Assembly (NCBI RefSeq): GCF_002158995.1
Contig: NZ_LOHF01000002.1
Span: 62,001 to 126,000, forward strand
Origin: Pseudomonas caspiana
GTDB lineage: Bacteria > Pseudomonadota > Gammaproteobacteria > Pseudomonadales > Pseudomonadaceae
Reading direction: 5' to 3'
Length of the DNA: 64,000 bases
Below, piece by piece: positions 1 through 11,910 of the stretch. Both the position numbers and the translations under genes were made by a program. Position 1 is the stretch's first letter, and every line of letters starts with the position of its first letter. The notes below the pieces were generated by a model that did not search any database, was not told the origin of the DNA, and was given only the letters and a program-made list of their open reading frames with translations.

Positions 1-16
1 TAAAATTCGTCGGGCT

Positions 17-40
17 GCATCGTGGCGCAAACCACGATGC
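17..40. terminator. Hairpin downstream of guaB
   Basis: A perfect 9-bp inverted repeat (GCATCGTGG / CCACGATGC, 6-nt loop) lies just past the guaB stop. guaB reads toward it; the next gene, usually guaA in Pseudomonas, would lie left of the window edge. Only a weak T tract (ATTTTA) follows about 11 nt later on the minus strand, so it may be an attenuating or processing hairpin rather than a strong terminator. Confidence 0.45.
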
Positions 41-48
41 AATCCGGA

Positions 49-1599
<1,551 letters not shown>

Positions 1600-1612
1600 T
1601 TATCACACAACG

Positions 1613-2161
1613 TTATAGCCGCACTTTGACGAAGGAAACCGGACGATCAAGACGTTCGGCGAAGTCATCCAGAAAGCTCTGCTTGAAGGAAGCATCGAGC
1701 CAGTCGTTGAAAATGAAACCCAGGTTCGAAAAGCCGCACGGCTGCAGGAACAGAAAGCCGTTTATGTCGTCTTCGTGACGGCATTCCGGGCAGATGAAGT
1801 TATCTGTGTGGCCGGGCATCCAGTCTTCAAGACTGTCGAACAGCGCTTCACCGATTTCCTTGCGGCACTCCGGACAACCGGCTTCTTCGGCGAAATCCTT
1901 CAGCGGTGTATAGATACAGCGCTTGGTGACAATTTCCAGACCATTCACTGGCTGACCAAATGGCAGCGCGTCAGGATTTTCGACGACTGCACGGGCGCCG
2001 GGCGCAATGGCGTAGGCCATTTTATTGTAGGTACGCCCGCAGGTGGTCAGCTCCGGTTCAACCACATTGAGCTTGACCAGCCAGCGCAGAATCAGACGCG
2101 CCCGAGCCTCACGGCCGGGGAAACCGGAAATCTGCGGGACAATAATGCTTTGGCTGTTCAT
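1613..2161 (-). CDS. Conserved hypothetical protein with paired CPEC motifs
   Basis: A 182-aa cytoplasmic protein that I recognise as conserved in Pseudomonas but cannot assign a function. Two CPEC motifs about 30 residues apart (one in the middle, CPECRKEIGEAL, and one further on, CPECRHEDDI) suggest a zinc-ribbon-like metal site. The C-terminus is rich in Phe, Asp and Leu (LGFIFNDWLDASF). No signal peptide or membrane segment is seen. It lies between the guaB promoter region and a sulfite-exporter-like gene on the same strand. Database labels such as sugar ABC transporter ATPase attached to relatives are not supported: there is no Walker motif. Confidence 0.85.
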   Translation of the reverse strand: MNSQSIIVPQISGFPGREARARLILRWLVKLNVVEPELTTCGRTYNKMAYAIAPGARAVVENPDALPFGQPVNGLEIVTKRCIYTPLKDFAEEAGCPECRKEIGEALFDSLEDWMPGHTDNFICPECRHEDDINGFLFLQPCGFSNLGFIFNDWLDASFKQSFLDDFAERLDRPVSFVKVRL

Positions 2162-2229
2162 GGTGATCTTTGGCTGAAGGGTTCGAGGGTCGGCAGCTTA
2201 AAGCCCCAGCGGCTCAGGTCAAGTCGGCA

Positions 2230-3009
2230 TCAATGCGCAAAGTAGCGCCCGATCAGCACGATACCGCTGACCAGCACCAGCCACGTTACCAACCTGACGA
2301 ACGTTTCCCGCGACATACGCAGGGTCAATCTCCGCCCTATCCAGGAGCCTAGCGCCATGGCGGGCAACAAGCACAACGCCAGAACCAGCAGGGGAATCTG
2401 CGCGTAAACCCCGGCCATCAGAAACAAGGTCAAGCGCACGATGGTACTGCAACTGATCAAAGCACTCTGTGTGGCCCGCACCTGCTCCTTGGACTCCAGC
2501 CGACTATTAAGGTAAATCGCGTACAGAAAGCCGCCACTTCCAAACAACGCACCAAACAGCCCGCCGACGGTGCCCATCGGTATCGCCCAGCCTGCGGCCA
2601 ATTGAGCAGGCCTTGCTTTGACCGCAAGGCTATAAAGTGCATAACAGGTGATGAACACGCCCATTAATAATAGAAGCAGATCGGATTTCAGATTGAGCAG
2701 GAACACCACGCCAAGGCTGCAACCCACCGCCATGCACGGCAGCAAGCGCAGGAGTTCGGATTTAACCACCGACTGTCGTGAAGGCAGCAGATTGCCAAAC
2801 GCGGCAATGAAATCCAGCAGCACTAATAAAGGAATGATCTGCGACAGCGGCATGAAGTTGATCAGGATCGGCCCGGCGACCAGGGCGGTGCCGAAGCCTG
2901 CAATGCCGAAGACGATGTATGCCGCGACAATACCCGACACGATGAACAGCCAGTTCAGGGGTGTAAAACCCAACTGGGTGAATGCTCCGATGAGGTCGAT
3001 GCTTCCCAT
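2230..3009 (-). CDS. TauE/SafE family membrane transporter
   Basis: A 259-aa inner-membrane protein of the sulfite-exporter TauE/SafE family (anion or small organosulfur export; substrate unknown here). It has about eight hydrophobic helices, with the family N-terminal feature NWLFIVSGIVAAYIVFGIAGFGTALVAG split over the first helices. An internal repeat of the glycine-rich motif follows (VGGLFGALFGSGGF). The MGSIDLIGAF start is preferred: the 86 upstream in-frame residues are low-complexity and would overlap the xseA promoter. It is divergent from xseA and shares a 127-bp intergenic region with it. Confidence 0.9.
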   Translation of the reverse strand: MGSIDLIGAFTQLGFTPLNWLFIVSGIVAAYIVFGIAGFGTALVAGPILINFMPLSQIIPLLVLLDFIAAFGNLLPSRQSVVKSELLRLLPCMAVGCSLGVVFLLNLKSDLLLLLMGVFITCYALYSLAVKARPAQLAAGWAIPMGTVGGLFGALFGSGGFLYAIYLNSRLESKEQVRATQSALISCSTIVRLTLFLMAGVYAQIPLLVLALCLLPAMALGSWIGRRLTLRMSRETFVRLVTWLVLVSGIVLIGRYFAH

Positions 3010-3050
3010 TGATCTTCTTCCTTGAACCTCGCCTGAATTTAATTCATTTC

Positions 3051-3080
3051 CTGTAGGAGCGCTGCTCGTACGTTCTACAG
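3051..3080. repeat. Short GTAGGAGC palindrome
   Basis: CTGTAGGAGCG and CGTTCTACAG form an imperfect inverted repeat in the divergent TauE/xseA intergenic region. It belongs to the same family of GTAGGAGC-starting palindromes found elsewhere in the window (5.4, 7.4, 10.2, 57.7, 62.9 and 63.9 kb). Confidence 0.6.
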
Positions 3081-3136
3081 GGGCAGATGTATTTCCCGTC
3101 GTGCGCTTGTTGCGCATTGCCTTTATCATGCCCTCC

Positions 3137-4516
3137 ATGATCAAAGACCCCTTCGCAAGACTCGGCCTCGACCGGGAAGTCCTTACTGTCAGCCAGCTCA
3201 ACGGCCGTGCCCGGGTGTTGCTGGAGGATGTGTTCAGCAATATCTGGGTCGAGGGCGAAATCTCCAACCTGTCGCGCCCCGCTTCCGGTCATGTGTACTT
3301 CACCTTGAAGGACTCCGGTGCTCAGGTCCGTTGCGCACTGTTCCGGCAAAGCGCGGCGCGGGTTCGCCAGGCGCTGAAGGACGGTTTGCAGGTCAAGGTA
3401 CGCGGCAAGGTCTCGCTGTTTGAAGGTCGCGGCGATTATCAGTTAATCCTCGACACCGTAGAACCTGCGGGAGATGGCGCGCTGAGACTGGCCTTCGATG
3501 CACTGAAAGAAAAGCTCAGCACCGAAGGACTGTTCAGCGCCGAGCGTAAAGTCGCCCTGCCCCTTCACCCGCAGCGTATCGGCATTATCAGCTCGCCGAC
3601 CGGCGCTGTGATCCGCGACATCATCAGCGTCTTCCGTCGCCGCGCGCCTCAGGTGGAACTGACGCTGATCCCTACAGCGGTTCAGGGTCGTGAAGCCATC
3701 AACCAGATTGTTCGCGCTCTGAAGTTAGCGGACTCACGAGGTTTCGATGCGTTGATCCTGGCCCGTGGCGGTGGTTCGCTGGAGGACCTCTGGTGCTTCA
3801 ACGAAGAAGCAGTGGCTCGCGCCATCGACTCCTGCGTTACGCCCATCGTCAGCGCCGTCGGCCATGAAACCGATGTGTCCATCAGTGACTTTGTGGCGGA
3901 TGTTCGAGCCCCGACGCCCTCGGCCGCCGCGGAATTGTTGGCCCCCGACTCCAGCGACCTGCATCGCCGGGTGGATAACCTGCATCGTCGACTCGTCAGC
4001 CGTATAAAAGACAAGCTGATGCGCGAGCGCCTGCGTCTGGAAGGTGTTTCCCGCCGTTTGCGACACCCTGGCGAACGTCTGCGCCAGCAAGCGCAACGTC
4101 TGGACGATCTGGACATGCGCATGCGCCGGGCCTTCGAGCAGCAGACGCACAAAAGACAAGTCAGGCTGGCTCATCTGGAAAGCCGACTCGCCGCGCAGCA
4201 CCCTGGTCGCACGCTGGCGTTCCTGCGCCAACGTCTGGACGTACTGGCCGAGCGCTTGCCCAAAGCCATGCGCGATGCGCTGAAAACCCGCCGTCTGCAA
4301 TTGCAAACGCAAGTACAAACCCTGCAAGTGGTCAGTCCGCTGGCGACACTGGGTCGCGGCTACAGCATTTTGCTCGACGAGCGCGGCAACGCCATTCGCA
4401 ACGCTGCGCAGACTCGTACCGGCCAGCGTCTGACCGCCCGACTCGGCGAAGGCGAACTGCAAGTGCGGGTGGAAGACAATCACCTGACGCCTGTCACCCT
4501 TTCTCTTCTGGATTGA
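3137..4516 (+). CDS. xseA: Exodeoxyribonuclease VII large subunit
   Basis: The catalytic large subunit of ExoVII, which degrades single-stranded DNA from both ends to oligonucleotides with XseB. The protein is 459 aa, normal length. It has an N-terminal OB-fold (residues 1-100, VFSNIWVEGEISNLSRPASGH), a nuclease domain holding LILARGGGSLEDLWCFNEE and VGHETDVSISDFVADVRAPTPSAAAE (written here in parts), and a long charged coiled-coil C-terminus. The start MIKDPFARLGL is taken as the family start; an in-frame codon 36 nt upstream adds atypical residues. The gene ends 3-6 nt before the peptidase gene, suggesting co-transcription. Confidence 0.97.
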   Translation: MIKDPFARLGLDREVLTVSQLNGRARVLLEDVFSNIWVEGEISNLSRPASGHVYFTLKDSGAQVRCALFRQSAARVRQALKDGLQVKVRGKVSLFEGRGDYQLILDTVEPAGDGALRLAFDALKEKLSTEGLFSAERKVALPLHPQRIGIISSPTGAVIRDIISVFRRRAPQVELTLIPTAVQGREAINQIVRALKLADSRGFDALILARGGGSLEDLWCFNEEAVARAIDSCVTPIVSAVGHETDVSISDFVADVRAPTPSAAAELLAPDSSDLHRRVDNLHRRLVSRIKDKLMRERLRLEGVSRRLRHPGERLRQQAQRLDDLDMRMRRAFEQQTHKRQVRLAHLESRLAAQHPGRTLAFLRQRLDVLAERLPKAMRDALKTRRLQLQTQVQTLQVVSPLATLGRGYSILLDERGNAIRNAAQTRTGQRLTARLGEGELQVRVEDNHLTPVTLSLLD

Positions 4517-4522
4517 TTATTG

Positions 4523-5359
4523 ATGCTGCGTTTTCTCGCCCCTGTGTTTGCTCTTTGCTTGTGCCTGCCCGCTCACGCTGACAGTTACATCACCCGCCTG
4601 TTGAACAAGCCTGTGCCCGGAGGCGTGGCAGTGGTTGATCTGGGTAATGCGGCTCAGGCGCCAACCGCCACGTACGACGGCAAACCGGTCCTGGTGGTCA
4701 AGGAACAGGGCGTCCGCTGGCTGGCTATTGTCGGCGTGCCATTAACGGCCAAGCCAGGCGCGCAGAAATTGATCGCGAAAGATGCCAGCGGCAATCGCAC
4801 CCTTAACTTTGTCGTTGGCAACAAGAAGTACCCGGAACAACGCATCACCTTGAAAAATCAGCGTCAGGTCAATCCCAATCCGAATGACCTGAAGCGCATC
4901 GACGGCGAACTGGCCGAGCAGTTGAAGGCTTATCGCAGCTTCAGCCCCGGCACGCCGAGCAACCTGGCGCTGGACAAACCTGTGGCGGGCCCGCTCTCCA
5001 GCAAGTTCGGCGTACGCCGCTTCTTCAACGGTGAAGAGCGCAACCCGCATTCCGGCCTGGACTTTGCGGTCCCTGCAGGCACACCAATCAAGGCCCCGGC
5101 GGCAGGTAAAGTGATCCTGACCGGCAACTACTTCTTCAACGGCAACACTGTGTTTGTCGACCATGGCCAGGGCTTTATCAGCATGTTCTGCCACATGTCG
5201 AAGATCGACGTGAAAGTCGGCGATGCCGTGCCTCGTGGTGGCGTGGTGGGTCGCGTCGGCTCAACCGGCCGCGCAACAGGCCCGCACATGCACTGGAACG
5301 TTAGCCTGAATGATGCGCGGGTTGATCCGGCGATATTCATCGGTGCATTTCAGCCGTAA
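4523..5359 (+). CDS. Periplasmic M23-family metallopeptidase
   Basis: A secreted LytM/peptidase M23 protein, predicted to cut peptidoglycan cross-bridges or to act as an amidase activator. It is 278 aa from the ATG at 4523; a TTG lies immediately upstream. The N-terminus is a clear signal peptide (about 20 residues ending AHA-DSY). The C-terminal LytM domain keeps the zinc ligands His176 and Asp180 (HSGLD) plus the HxH pair His255/His257 (PHMHW), so it is probably catalytically active. It follows xseA with almost no gap, an arrangement common in Pseudomonas. Confidence 0.92.
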   Translation: MLRFLAPVFALCLCLPAHADSYITRLLNKPVPGGVAVVDLGNAAQAPTATYDGKPVLVVKEQGVRWLAIVGVPLTAKPGAQKLIAKDASGNRTLNFVVGNKKYPEQRITLKNQRQVNPNPNDLKRIDGELAEQLKAYRSFSPGTPSNLALDKPVAGPLSSKFGVRRFFNGEERNPHSGLDFAVPAGTPIKAPAAGKVILTGNYFFNGNTVFVDHGQGFISMFCHMSKIDVKVGDAVPRGGVVGRVGSTGRATGPHMHWNVSLNDARVDPAIFIGAFQP

Positions 5360-5367
5360 TAATTTTC

Positions 5368-5439
5368 TGTAGGAGCTGCCGCAGGCTGCGAAGCGATTTT
5401 GTCTGTCACATCGTTTCGCAGCCTGCGGCAGCTCCTGCA
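5368..5439. repeat. Long palindromic GTAGGAGC repeat
   Basis: Two arms of about 30 nt (TGTAGGAGCTGCCGCAGGCT at the left, its complement at the right) separated by about 12 nt, directly after the M23 peptidase gene. Near-perfect complementarity would give a strong RNA hairpin, so it can double as a terminator. It belongs to the Pseudomonas REP/R-type intergenic palindromes. Confidence 0.85.
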
Positions 5440-5579
5440 AGGAAACGAACTTGCGCAATAAATAATCTGTTCAATAAAGATTCAAGCCATAAATAACCAC
5501 TAACATTCGTTCACAGAGAACTTCTCTCAAATTTTTCCAACTGCTTGCCAACTTTCACCCTAATGGGTACGGTTGGCTT

Positions 5580-5657
5580 ATGAAAACCTCTCAAACCCTC
5601 ATTTTGTTGCGGCAACATCGCTGTCTCAGCCTGGTCAGTGCACGACTGCCAAGCTAG
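5580..5657 (+). CDS. Candidate leucine leader peptide upstream of leuA
   Basis: A 25-codon ORF (begins [12 protein letters not shown], ends SARLPS) starting 167 nt before leuA. It has 6 leucine codons (ctc, ttg, ttg, ctc, ctg, ctg), that is 24 percent Leu, and no coding role otherwise. Position, size and composition fit a ribosome-mediated attenuation leader. Downstream, GGCCG/CGGCC arms at about 5695-5712 could form one competing hairpin, but I could not draw a complete terminator with a U tract. No strong Shine-Dalgarno is visible. The role is inferred, not proven. Confidence 0.55.
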   Translation: MKTSQTLILLRQHRCLSLVSARLPS

Positions 5658-5746
5658 ATCGATGTGCCTCACCCCGCCTCTCGCTTTATCGGTTGGCCGC
5701 CTTTTCCCGGCCCATAGAAAATAAGTACCCCAAAGGATTCGCGCTA

Positions 5747-7417
<1,671 letters not shown>

Positions 7418-7435
7418 TTAACATGGATTGGTACT

Positions 7436-7515
7436 TGTAGGAGCGAACTTGTTCGCGAGGCGGATTTTCTGCTGACGCAGATCAGACGTCTCGCCAACCA
7501 ATTGGCTCCGACATA
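7436..7515. repeat. Imperfect GTAGGAGC palindrome
   Basis: TGTAGGAGCGAACTTGTTCG at the left and a diverged complement ending TTGGCTCCGACA at the right, just past leuA. It is the same family as the other GTAGGAGC elements but with a more degraded right arm. Confidence 0.65.
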
Positions 7516-7546
7516 AAGTGCTCATTCACAGGTTGCTCCAGGCAAC

Positions 7547-7584
7547 AAAAAAGGCCCTGAAGTGAAAGCTTCAGGGCCTTTTTG
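7547..7584. terminator. Bidirectional intrinsic terminator between leuA and the FlxA-like gene
   Basis: A perfect stem AAAAAGGCCCTGAAG / CTTCAGGGCCTTTTT with a short loop. The A tract on one side and T tract on the other let it work for leuA (plus) and for the converging FlxA-like gene (minus). Confidence 0.92.
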
Positions 7585-7596
7585 TTTGTGCGAGGA

Positions 7597-8019
7597 TCAG
7601 GCTGTAGTGCTTACAGTACCTTTCATCAGCGTCAGAAGCGCGCCTTGCAGCGTCGCCAACTGAGCCTGGGTTCCGGCTATCTGTTGCTGCAGAGACATGA
7701 CCTGAAGAGCCTTTTCCTCTTCCGAGCCCTTACTGGCCTGAGCAGCCGCGAGTTGCTGTTGCTGCTGTAGAAGCTGTTTCTGGACTTCTTTGATCTGCTT
7801 TTGGATTTGCTCGATTTGCTCCTGGGCAGGACTCGCCGGAGCTGAGGCGCCCGCCTTGGCGCTTTCGCCGGTCTGGTAAACACTGTCACGAAGATTGACT
7901 TCAACCGAAGACGTCTCGCCAGTTTTGGTCTCAGCAGCCTTGGCGTCTGTATTAGTTTTGACGTTAGCAGTGAAGCTGCTGGAATACATGCCAAGCGAGC
8001 TTGTATTGATGGTGGTCAT
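7597..8019 (-). CDS. FlxA-like coiled-coil protein
   Basis: A 140-aa protein of the FlxA-like family. The N-terminal half is Ser/Thr/Ala-rich and probably disordered. The C-terminal half is a Gln-rich coiled coil (EQIEQIQKQIKEVQKQL..., then LQQQIAGTQAQLATLQGALL). The ATG at 8019 is chosen over the TTG two codons earlier because AGGAG sits 6 nt before it. E. coli flxA is a FliA (sigma-28) target, and a good sigma-28-like promoter lies at 8046-8072, which supports a flagellar-regulon role. Molecular function is unknown. Confidence 0.8.
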   Translation of the reverse strand: MTTINTSSLGMYSSSFTANVKTNTDAKAAETKTGETSSVEVNLRDSVYQTGESAKAGASAPASPAQEQIEQIQKQIKEVQKQLLQQQQQLAAAQASKGSEEEKALQVMSLQQQIAGTQAQLATLQGALLTLMKGTVSTTA

Positions 8020-8045
8020 GGTCAACTCCTGGACTGATACAAGCG

Positions 8046-8072
8046 CTATCGGCCACCGTCGTCAGAACTTCA
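8046..8072 (-). promoter_or_regulatory. Sigma-28 (FliA)-type promoter for the FlxA-like gene
   Basis: Read on the minus strand: TGAAGTTC, 11-nt spacer, GCCGATAG, against the consensus TAAAGTTT-N11-GCCGATAA. That is 6/8 in the -35 and 7/8 in the -10 with exact spacing. The -10 lies 27 nt before the ATG at 8019, leaving a short 5' UTR that contains the ribosome binding site. Confidence 0.7.
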
Positions 8073-8148
8073 GTAAATACCTGAAACTTTTTGACACAAA
8101 CAATCAAACGACCGATAGCAAAAGCGCTGCAACTGGTGTTGAACAGAT

Positions 8149-8940
8149 TCAGAGAATCTCGAATGTGTCTGCATCGAGATGAGCCGGAAATTTTGTGCGG
8201 TAAGCCGCAAGATCCGCAGCATTCAACGTCACCTCGAAAACGCCATCGGCCTCCCCTGCGTTGAAAAGGCTCTCCCCCTGAAAGTCGAGTACCTGACTGT
8301 CGCCGGTATAAGCGAAGCCCTTACCATCAGTTCCAGTCCGGTTAACCGCCGCGACATAACACAGATTTTCGATTGCTCGCGCTGGCAACAGACGGTTCCA
8401 GTGCATACGTCGGGCACCCGGCCAGTTTGCGGTGTATAGCAGTAAGTCAGTGTGCTGGGCGTCACGACTCCAGACCGGAAAACGCAGGTCATAGCAAATC
8501 AGCGGACGTATACGCCAGCCCTTGAGTTCGAACTGCACTTGCCGCTCGCCGGGACTGTAATGCTCGTGCTCACCCGCCATGCGAAACAGATGGCGCTTGT
8601 CGTAATGCAGCAACTCACCATCCGGACGTGCCCACAAGAGTCGATTACGGTGACTGCCATCGGCGTCCTTGACGATGACGCTACCGGTAATCACGGCATC
8701 CAGCAGTCTTGCCTGCTCCAGCATCCACCTGGATGTCGGACCGCCCTCCGGCTCGGCGAGGGTCTCAGAGGCCATCGAAAAGCCCGTGGTAAACATTTCC
8801 GGCAGGATCACCAGGTCAGCGCCCTTGACCGACGCCAACAGCGAGGCGAAGTGTTCAAGATTGGCCTTGCGGTCGTGCCAGACCAATGAGGTCTGGACCA
8901 GCGCTACATTCAGGTTCGGCAGTTCACTCAAATCGCGCAT
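8149..8940 (-). CDS. Nitrilase-family omega-amidase (YafV-like)
   Basis: A 263-aa carbon-nitrogen hydrolase. The catalytic triad is visible: Glu48 (VILPEMF), Lys115 (HYDKRHLF) and Cys149 (LICYDLR). The family cleaves the omega-amide of 2-oxo acids such as alpha-ketoglutaramate or 2-oxosuccinamate. The start codon lies inside the end of the upstream aminotransferase gene (13-nt overlap), so the two are translationally coupled. The pairing is functional: the transaminase makes 2-oxo acid amides (for example from glutamine) that this enzyme hydrolyses, as in methionine salvage. Exact substrate is inferred. Confidence 0.92.
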   Translation of the reverse strand: MRDLSELPNLNVALVQTSLVWHDRKANLEHFASLLASVKGADLVILPEMFTTGFSMASETLAEPEGGPTSRWMLEQARLLDAVITGSVIVKDADGSHRNRLLWARPDGELLHYDKRHLFRMAGEHEHYSPGERQVQFELKGWRIRPLICYDLRFPVWSRDAQHTDLLLYTANWPGARRMHWNRLLPARAIENLCYVAAVNRTGTDGKGFAYTGDSQVLDFQGESLFNAGEADGVFEVTLNAADLAAYRTKFPAHLDADTFEIL

Positions 8941-10076
8941 AGTTTTTCCGCTGCCTGACGCAACGTCTCCTCACGCTTGGCGAAGCACAGCCGGATCAAC
9001 CGCTGGCCTTCAGGTGGGTTTTGGTAAAACACCGAGACCGGGATACTCGCCACGCCATGCTCGCGAGTCATCCATAGCGACATCTCTACATCGTTGAGGT
9101 CCGGGCGGATCTGCGCATAGTTCACAAGCTGAAAATAAGTCCCGCCAACACGATCAAACGTGAAACGCGAGCCCTGCAGTTGGTCGCAGAAGAAATCACG
9201 CTTGGCCTGATAGAACCCAGGCAGCTCTTCAACATGTTCGGGGTGCTCAGCCATGAAGTCAGCCAGCGCCCATTGCAGCGGCGTGACACCACAAAAACTC
9301 ACGTACTGGTGAACCTTGCGCAGTTCTGCGTTCAGTGCGGGCGGTGCCACCACGTAACCGGTCTTCCAGCCGGTCACGTGATAAGTCTTACCGAATGAAC
9401 TGACCACAAAAGCACGCTGGTAAAGCTCTTCGTGACTCAGAATGCTGACGTGCTGTACGCCATCAAATACCAGATGCTCATAGACCTCGTCACTGACCAG
9501 GTAGATATCCCGATTAGCGATAAGTGCAGCCAGTTGATCGAGTTCGGCACGACTGATCAATGCGCCACTTGGGTTGTGAGGGCTATTGATAACGATCATC
9601 CGGGTCCGAGGACTCAGCGCATCGCGCAGCTTCTGCCAGTCGATGGAGAAGTCATTCAGGTCTAGCTGAACATGCACGCAGCGCCCGCCCGCCAACTCGA
9701 CCGCAGGCTCATAGCTGTCATAGCAAGGGTCGAAGACGATGACTTCGTCTCCCGCGCGAATAACGGCCTGGATGGCACAGAAAATCGCTTGAGTAGCGCC
9801 CGGCGTAATAGTGATTTCAGTGTCGGAATTAACCTGGCGGCCGTAGCAGCGGGCTATTTTCGCCGCTACCTGTTGGCGCAACGCTGGCAGGCCGGTCATT
9901 GGCGCGTATTGGTTATGACCTTCAGCGACGTGACGGCTCAACGCATCGCGTAACGCTTGTGGGCCATCGAAATCGGGAAAACCCTGGGACAGGTTGATCG
10001 CGCCCGTTTCAGCTGCGAGCTGAGACATGACGGTAAAAATAGTGGTGCCAACATTGGGCAGCTTGCTGTCAATCAT
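8928..10076 (-). CDS. PLP-dependent methionine/glutamine-type aminotransferase (YbdL-like)
   Basis: A 382-aa fold-type I aminotransferase of class I/II, close to the YbdL/MtnE/kynurenine aminotransferase group. Visible features are the N-terminal substrate segment NLSQGFPDFDGP, INSPHNPSG, SDEVYEHLVFDG and the PLP-lysine motif SSFGKTYHVTGWK (Lys230 predicted as Schiff base). It is expected to transaminate the ketoacid of methionine with Gln or Met. It overlaps the downstream amidase gene by 13 nt, so the two form a transaminase-amidase operon. Confidence 0.93.
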   Translation of the reverse strand: MIDSKLPNVGTTIFTVMSQLAAETGAINLSQGFPDFDGPQALRDALSRHVAEGHNQYAPMTGLPALRQQVAAKIARCYGRQVNSDTEITITPGATQAIFCAIQAVIRAGDEVIVFDPCYDSYEPAVELAGGRCVHVQLDLNDFSIDWQKLRDALSPRTRMIVINSPHNPSGALISRAELDQLAALIANRDIYLVSDEVYEHLVFDGVQHVSILSHEELYQRAFVVSSFGKTYHVTGWKTGYVVAPPALNAELRKVHQYVSFCGVTPLQWALADFMAEHPEHVEELPGFYQAKRDFFCDQLQGSRFTFDRVGGTYFQLVNYAQIRPDLNDVEMSLWMTREHGVASIPVSVFYQNPPEGQRLIRLCFAKREETLRQAAEKLCAI

Positions 10077-10151
10077 GGGGCCTTTTTTCCTGCTCTACGC
10101 CCGGCTCCACGGCGGCACGGGGTCAGGCAGAATAGCCCATAGCGCGCGCAT

Positions 10152-10180
10152 AAAAAAAGGCGCTATTAGCGCCTTTTCTT
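10152..10180 (-). terminator. Intrinsic terminator downstream of der
   Basis: GGCGCTA / TAGCGCC stem flanked by an A tract that reads as T7 on the minus strand. It lies between der (ending 10411) and the aminotransferase gene (starting 10076), both on minus, so it terminates the der transcript. Confidence 0.85.
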
Positions 10181-10210
10181 GAGAAAGCTTTTTACACAAT
10201 CCGCAGTACA

Positions 10211-10388
10211 CGGTAGGACTGGCTTCAGCCGGGAGGGCGATATTCTTGACCCAGAAGATGTCGAGAATGTACCGCCCTCCTCCCGGCTAAAGCCGGTTCT
10301 GTGGGAGCAGGGCTTGCCCGCGATACAAGCGACGCGGTTTGAAGCAGACCGCGTCATAGTTCTTCGCGAGCAAGCTCAGCTCCCACAT
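10211..10388. repeat. Two adjacent palindromic intergenic repeats
   Basis: The first (10211-10300) pairs GGTAGGACTGGCTTCAGCCG with its complement TCCCGGCTAAAGCCGGTTCT around a central spacer. The second (about 10300-10388) runs from TGTGGGAGCAGGGCTTGCCC to TTCGCGAGCAAGCTCAGCTC then CCACA, with inner arms GACGCGGTTTG / CAGACCGCGTC. They are typical Pseudomonas GTAGGA/GTGGGAGC palindromes and fill the der-aminotransferase gap; no gene is seen here. Confidence 0.8.
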
Positions 10389-10410
10389 AAGCCCCGCGCA
10401 GGCAACGCTA

Positions 10411-11880
10411 TCAGCGCTTGTCTCTGCGCTTCTTGTCGGCTTTCTTGTGGTGCGACATCATTCGACGCTTCTTGTTGACCTGGCGGTCTGTCAGCGTGTT
10501 CTTGTTGCCTTCGTACGGGTTCTCGCCGCCTTTGAACTCGATACGGATCGGCGTACCGACCAGTTTGAGCACACGACGGTAGGTGTTTTCCAGATACCGG
10601 ACATAAGACTTCGGTACTTTCTCAACCTGGTTACCGTGGATCACGATCAGCGGCGGGTTAGCACCACCCAAGTGAGCGTAACGCAGCTTGATACGACGGC
10701 TGCCCACCATCGGTGGTGCATGCTCACTGACCGCATCTTCAAGAATCTGAGTCAGACGGCTGGTTGGCCAACGGGTTACCGCGGACTTGAAGGAGTTCTG
10801 CACCGATTGGTACAGATTACCCACGCCAGTGCCGTGCAGTGCCGAAATGAAGTGGATGTCGGCAAAGTCGACGAAGAACAATCGACGTTCAAGCTCGGTC
10901 TTCACATAGTCGCGCTCGCTCGGCACCATGCCGTCCCATTTGTTCAACGCGATAACCAGCGCACGACCTGCTTCAAGGGCGAAGCCCAGCAGGTTCAAAT
11001 CGTGGTCTACCACGCCTTCGCGGGCATCCATGACAAAGATCACCACGTTGGCATCTTTGATCGCTTGCAGGGTTTTCACCACCGAGAACTTTTCAACTTC
11101 CTCGTGGATCTTGCCGCGCTTACGCACACCGGCGGTGTCGATCAGCGTGTACTTCTCGTCGTTACGCTCAAACGGGATGTAGATACTGTCGCGGGTGGTG
11201 CCTGGCTCGTCATAAACGATAACCCGGTCTTCACCCAGCATGCGGTTGACCAGTGTCGACTTGCCGACGTTTGGACGACCGATGATGGCGATCTTGATAC
11301 CGTCTTTTTCGCTAGGACCAGGAATGCGCTTGGCTTCCTCGCCTTCTGCAACAACCTCGGCTTCGCCTTCTTCCTCTTCCCCTTCGTCTTTCGGGAATTG
11401 GCTGAGGGCAATTTCCAGCATCTGGCTGATACCGCGACCATGAGCACCGGCTACAGGAATGGCATCCCCCATACCCAATGGCGCGAACTCGGCACGAGCC
11501 AGCTCAGGGTCGATGTTGTCGACCTTGTTGGCAACGACGTATGAGCGCTTGCCACGTTTGCGCAAGTGCTCGCCGATCATTTGGTCAGCCGCAGTAAAAC
11601 CGGCCTTCGCATCAACAAGGAACAGCACCACATCAGCTTCTTCGATAGCCAGCAGCGACTGCTCGGCCATCTTTTCATCCATGCCGTGTTCATCACCGGA
11701 GATACCACCGGTGTCGATCAAAATGTAGGAGCGCCCTTGCCACTTGGCCTCACCGTATTGGCGATCACGGGTCAGACCGGACAGATCGCCGACGATAGCG
11801 TCGCGAGTCCTGGTCAGGCGGTTGAACAAGGTGGACTTGCCGACGTTCGGTCGACCCACCAGGGCGATTACGGGAACCAT
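10411..11880 (-). CDS. der: Ribosome assembly GTPase Der (EngA)
   Basis: A tandem-GTPase protein needed for maturation of the 50S subunit. It is 489 aa. The first G domain begins at [15 protein letters not shown] (about residues 8-22) and the second at [15 protein letters not shown] (about 205-219). An acidic linker rich in Glu separates them, and the C-terminal KH-like domain ends in a strongly basic tail ([13 protein letters not shown]). The ATG at 11880 is chosen because GGAG lies 6 nt upstream; a GTG 12 nt earlier is less likely. It is separated from bamB by a run of hairpins. Confidence 0.97.
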   Translation of the reverse strand: MVPVIALVGRPNVGKSTLFNRLTRTRDAIVGDLSGLTRDRQYGEAKWQGRSYILIDTGGISGDEHGMDEKMAEQSLLAIEEADVVLFLVDAKAGFTAADQMIGEHLRKRGKRSYVVANKVDNIDPELARAEFAPLGMGDAIPVAGAHGRGISQMLEIALSQFPKDEGEEEEGEAEVVAEGEEAKRIPGPSEKDGIKIAIIGRPNVGKSTLVNRMLGEDRVIVYDEPGTTRDSIYIPFERNDEKYTLIDTAGVRKRGKIHEEVEKFSVVKTLQAIKDANVVIFVMDAREGVVDHDLNLLGFALEAGRALVIALNKWDGMVPSERDYVKTELERRLFFVDFADIHFISALHGTGVGNLYQSVQNSFKSAVTRWPTSRLTQILEDAVSEHAPPMVGSRRIKLRYAHLGGANPPLIVIHGNQVEKVPKSYVRYLENTYRRVLKLVGTPIRIEFKGGENPYEGNKNTLTDRQVNKKRRMMSHHKKADKKRRDKR

Positions 11881-11910
11881 GCGGCTCTCCACTTCGTTAT
11901 TTCAGAAAAT

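Noticed and set aside
1775..2245. Plus-strand ORF opposite the CPEC protein
   Set aside because: Antisense shadow; the minus-strand protein has conserved paired cysteine motifs and a plausible start.
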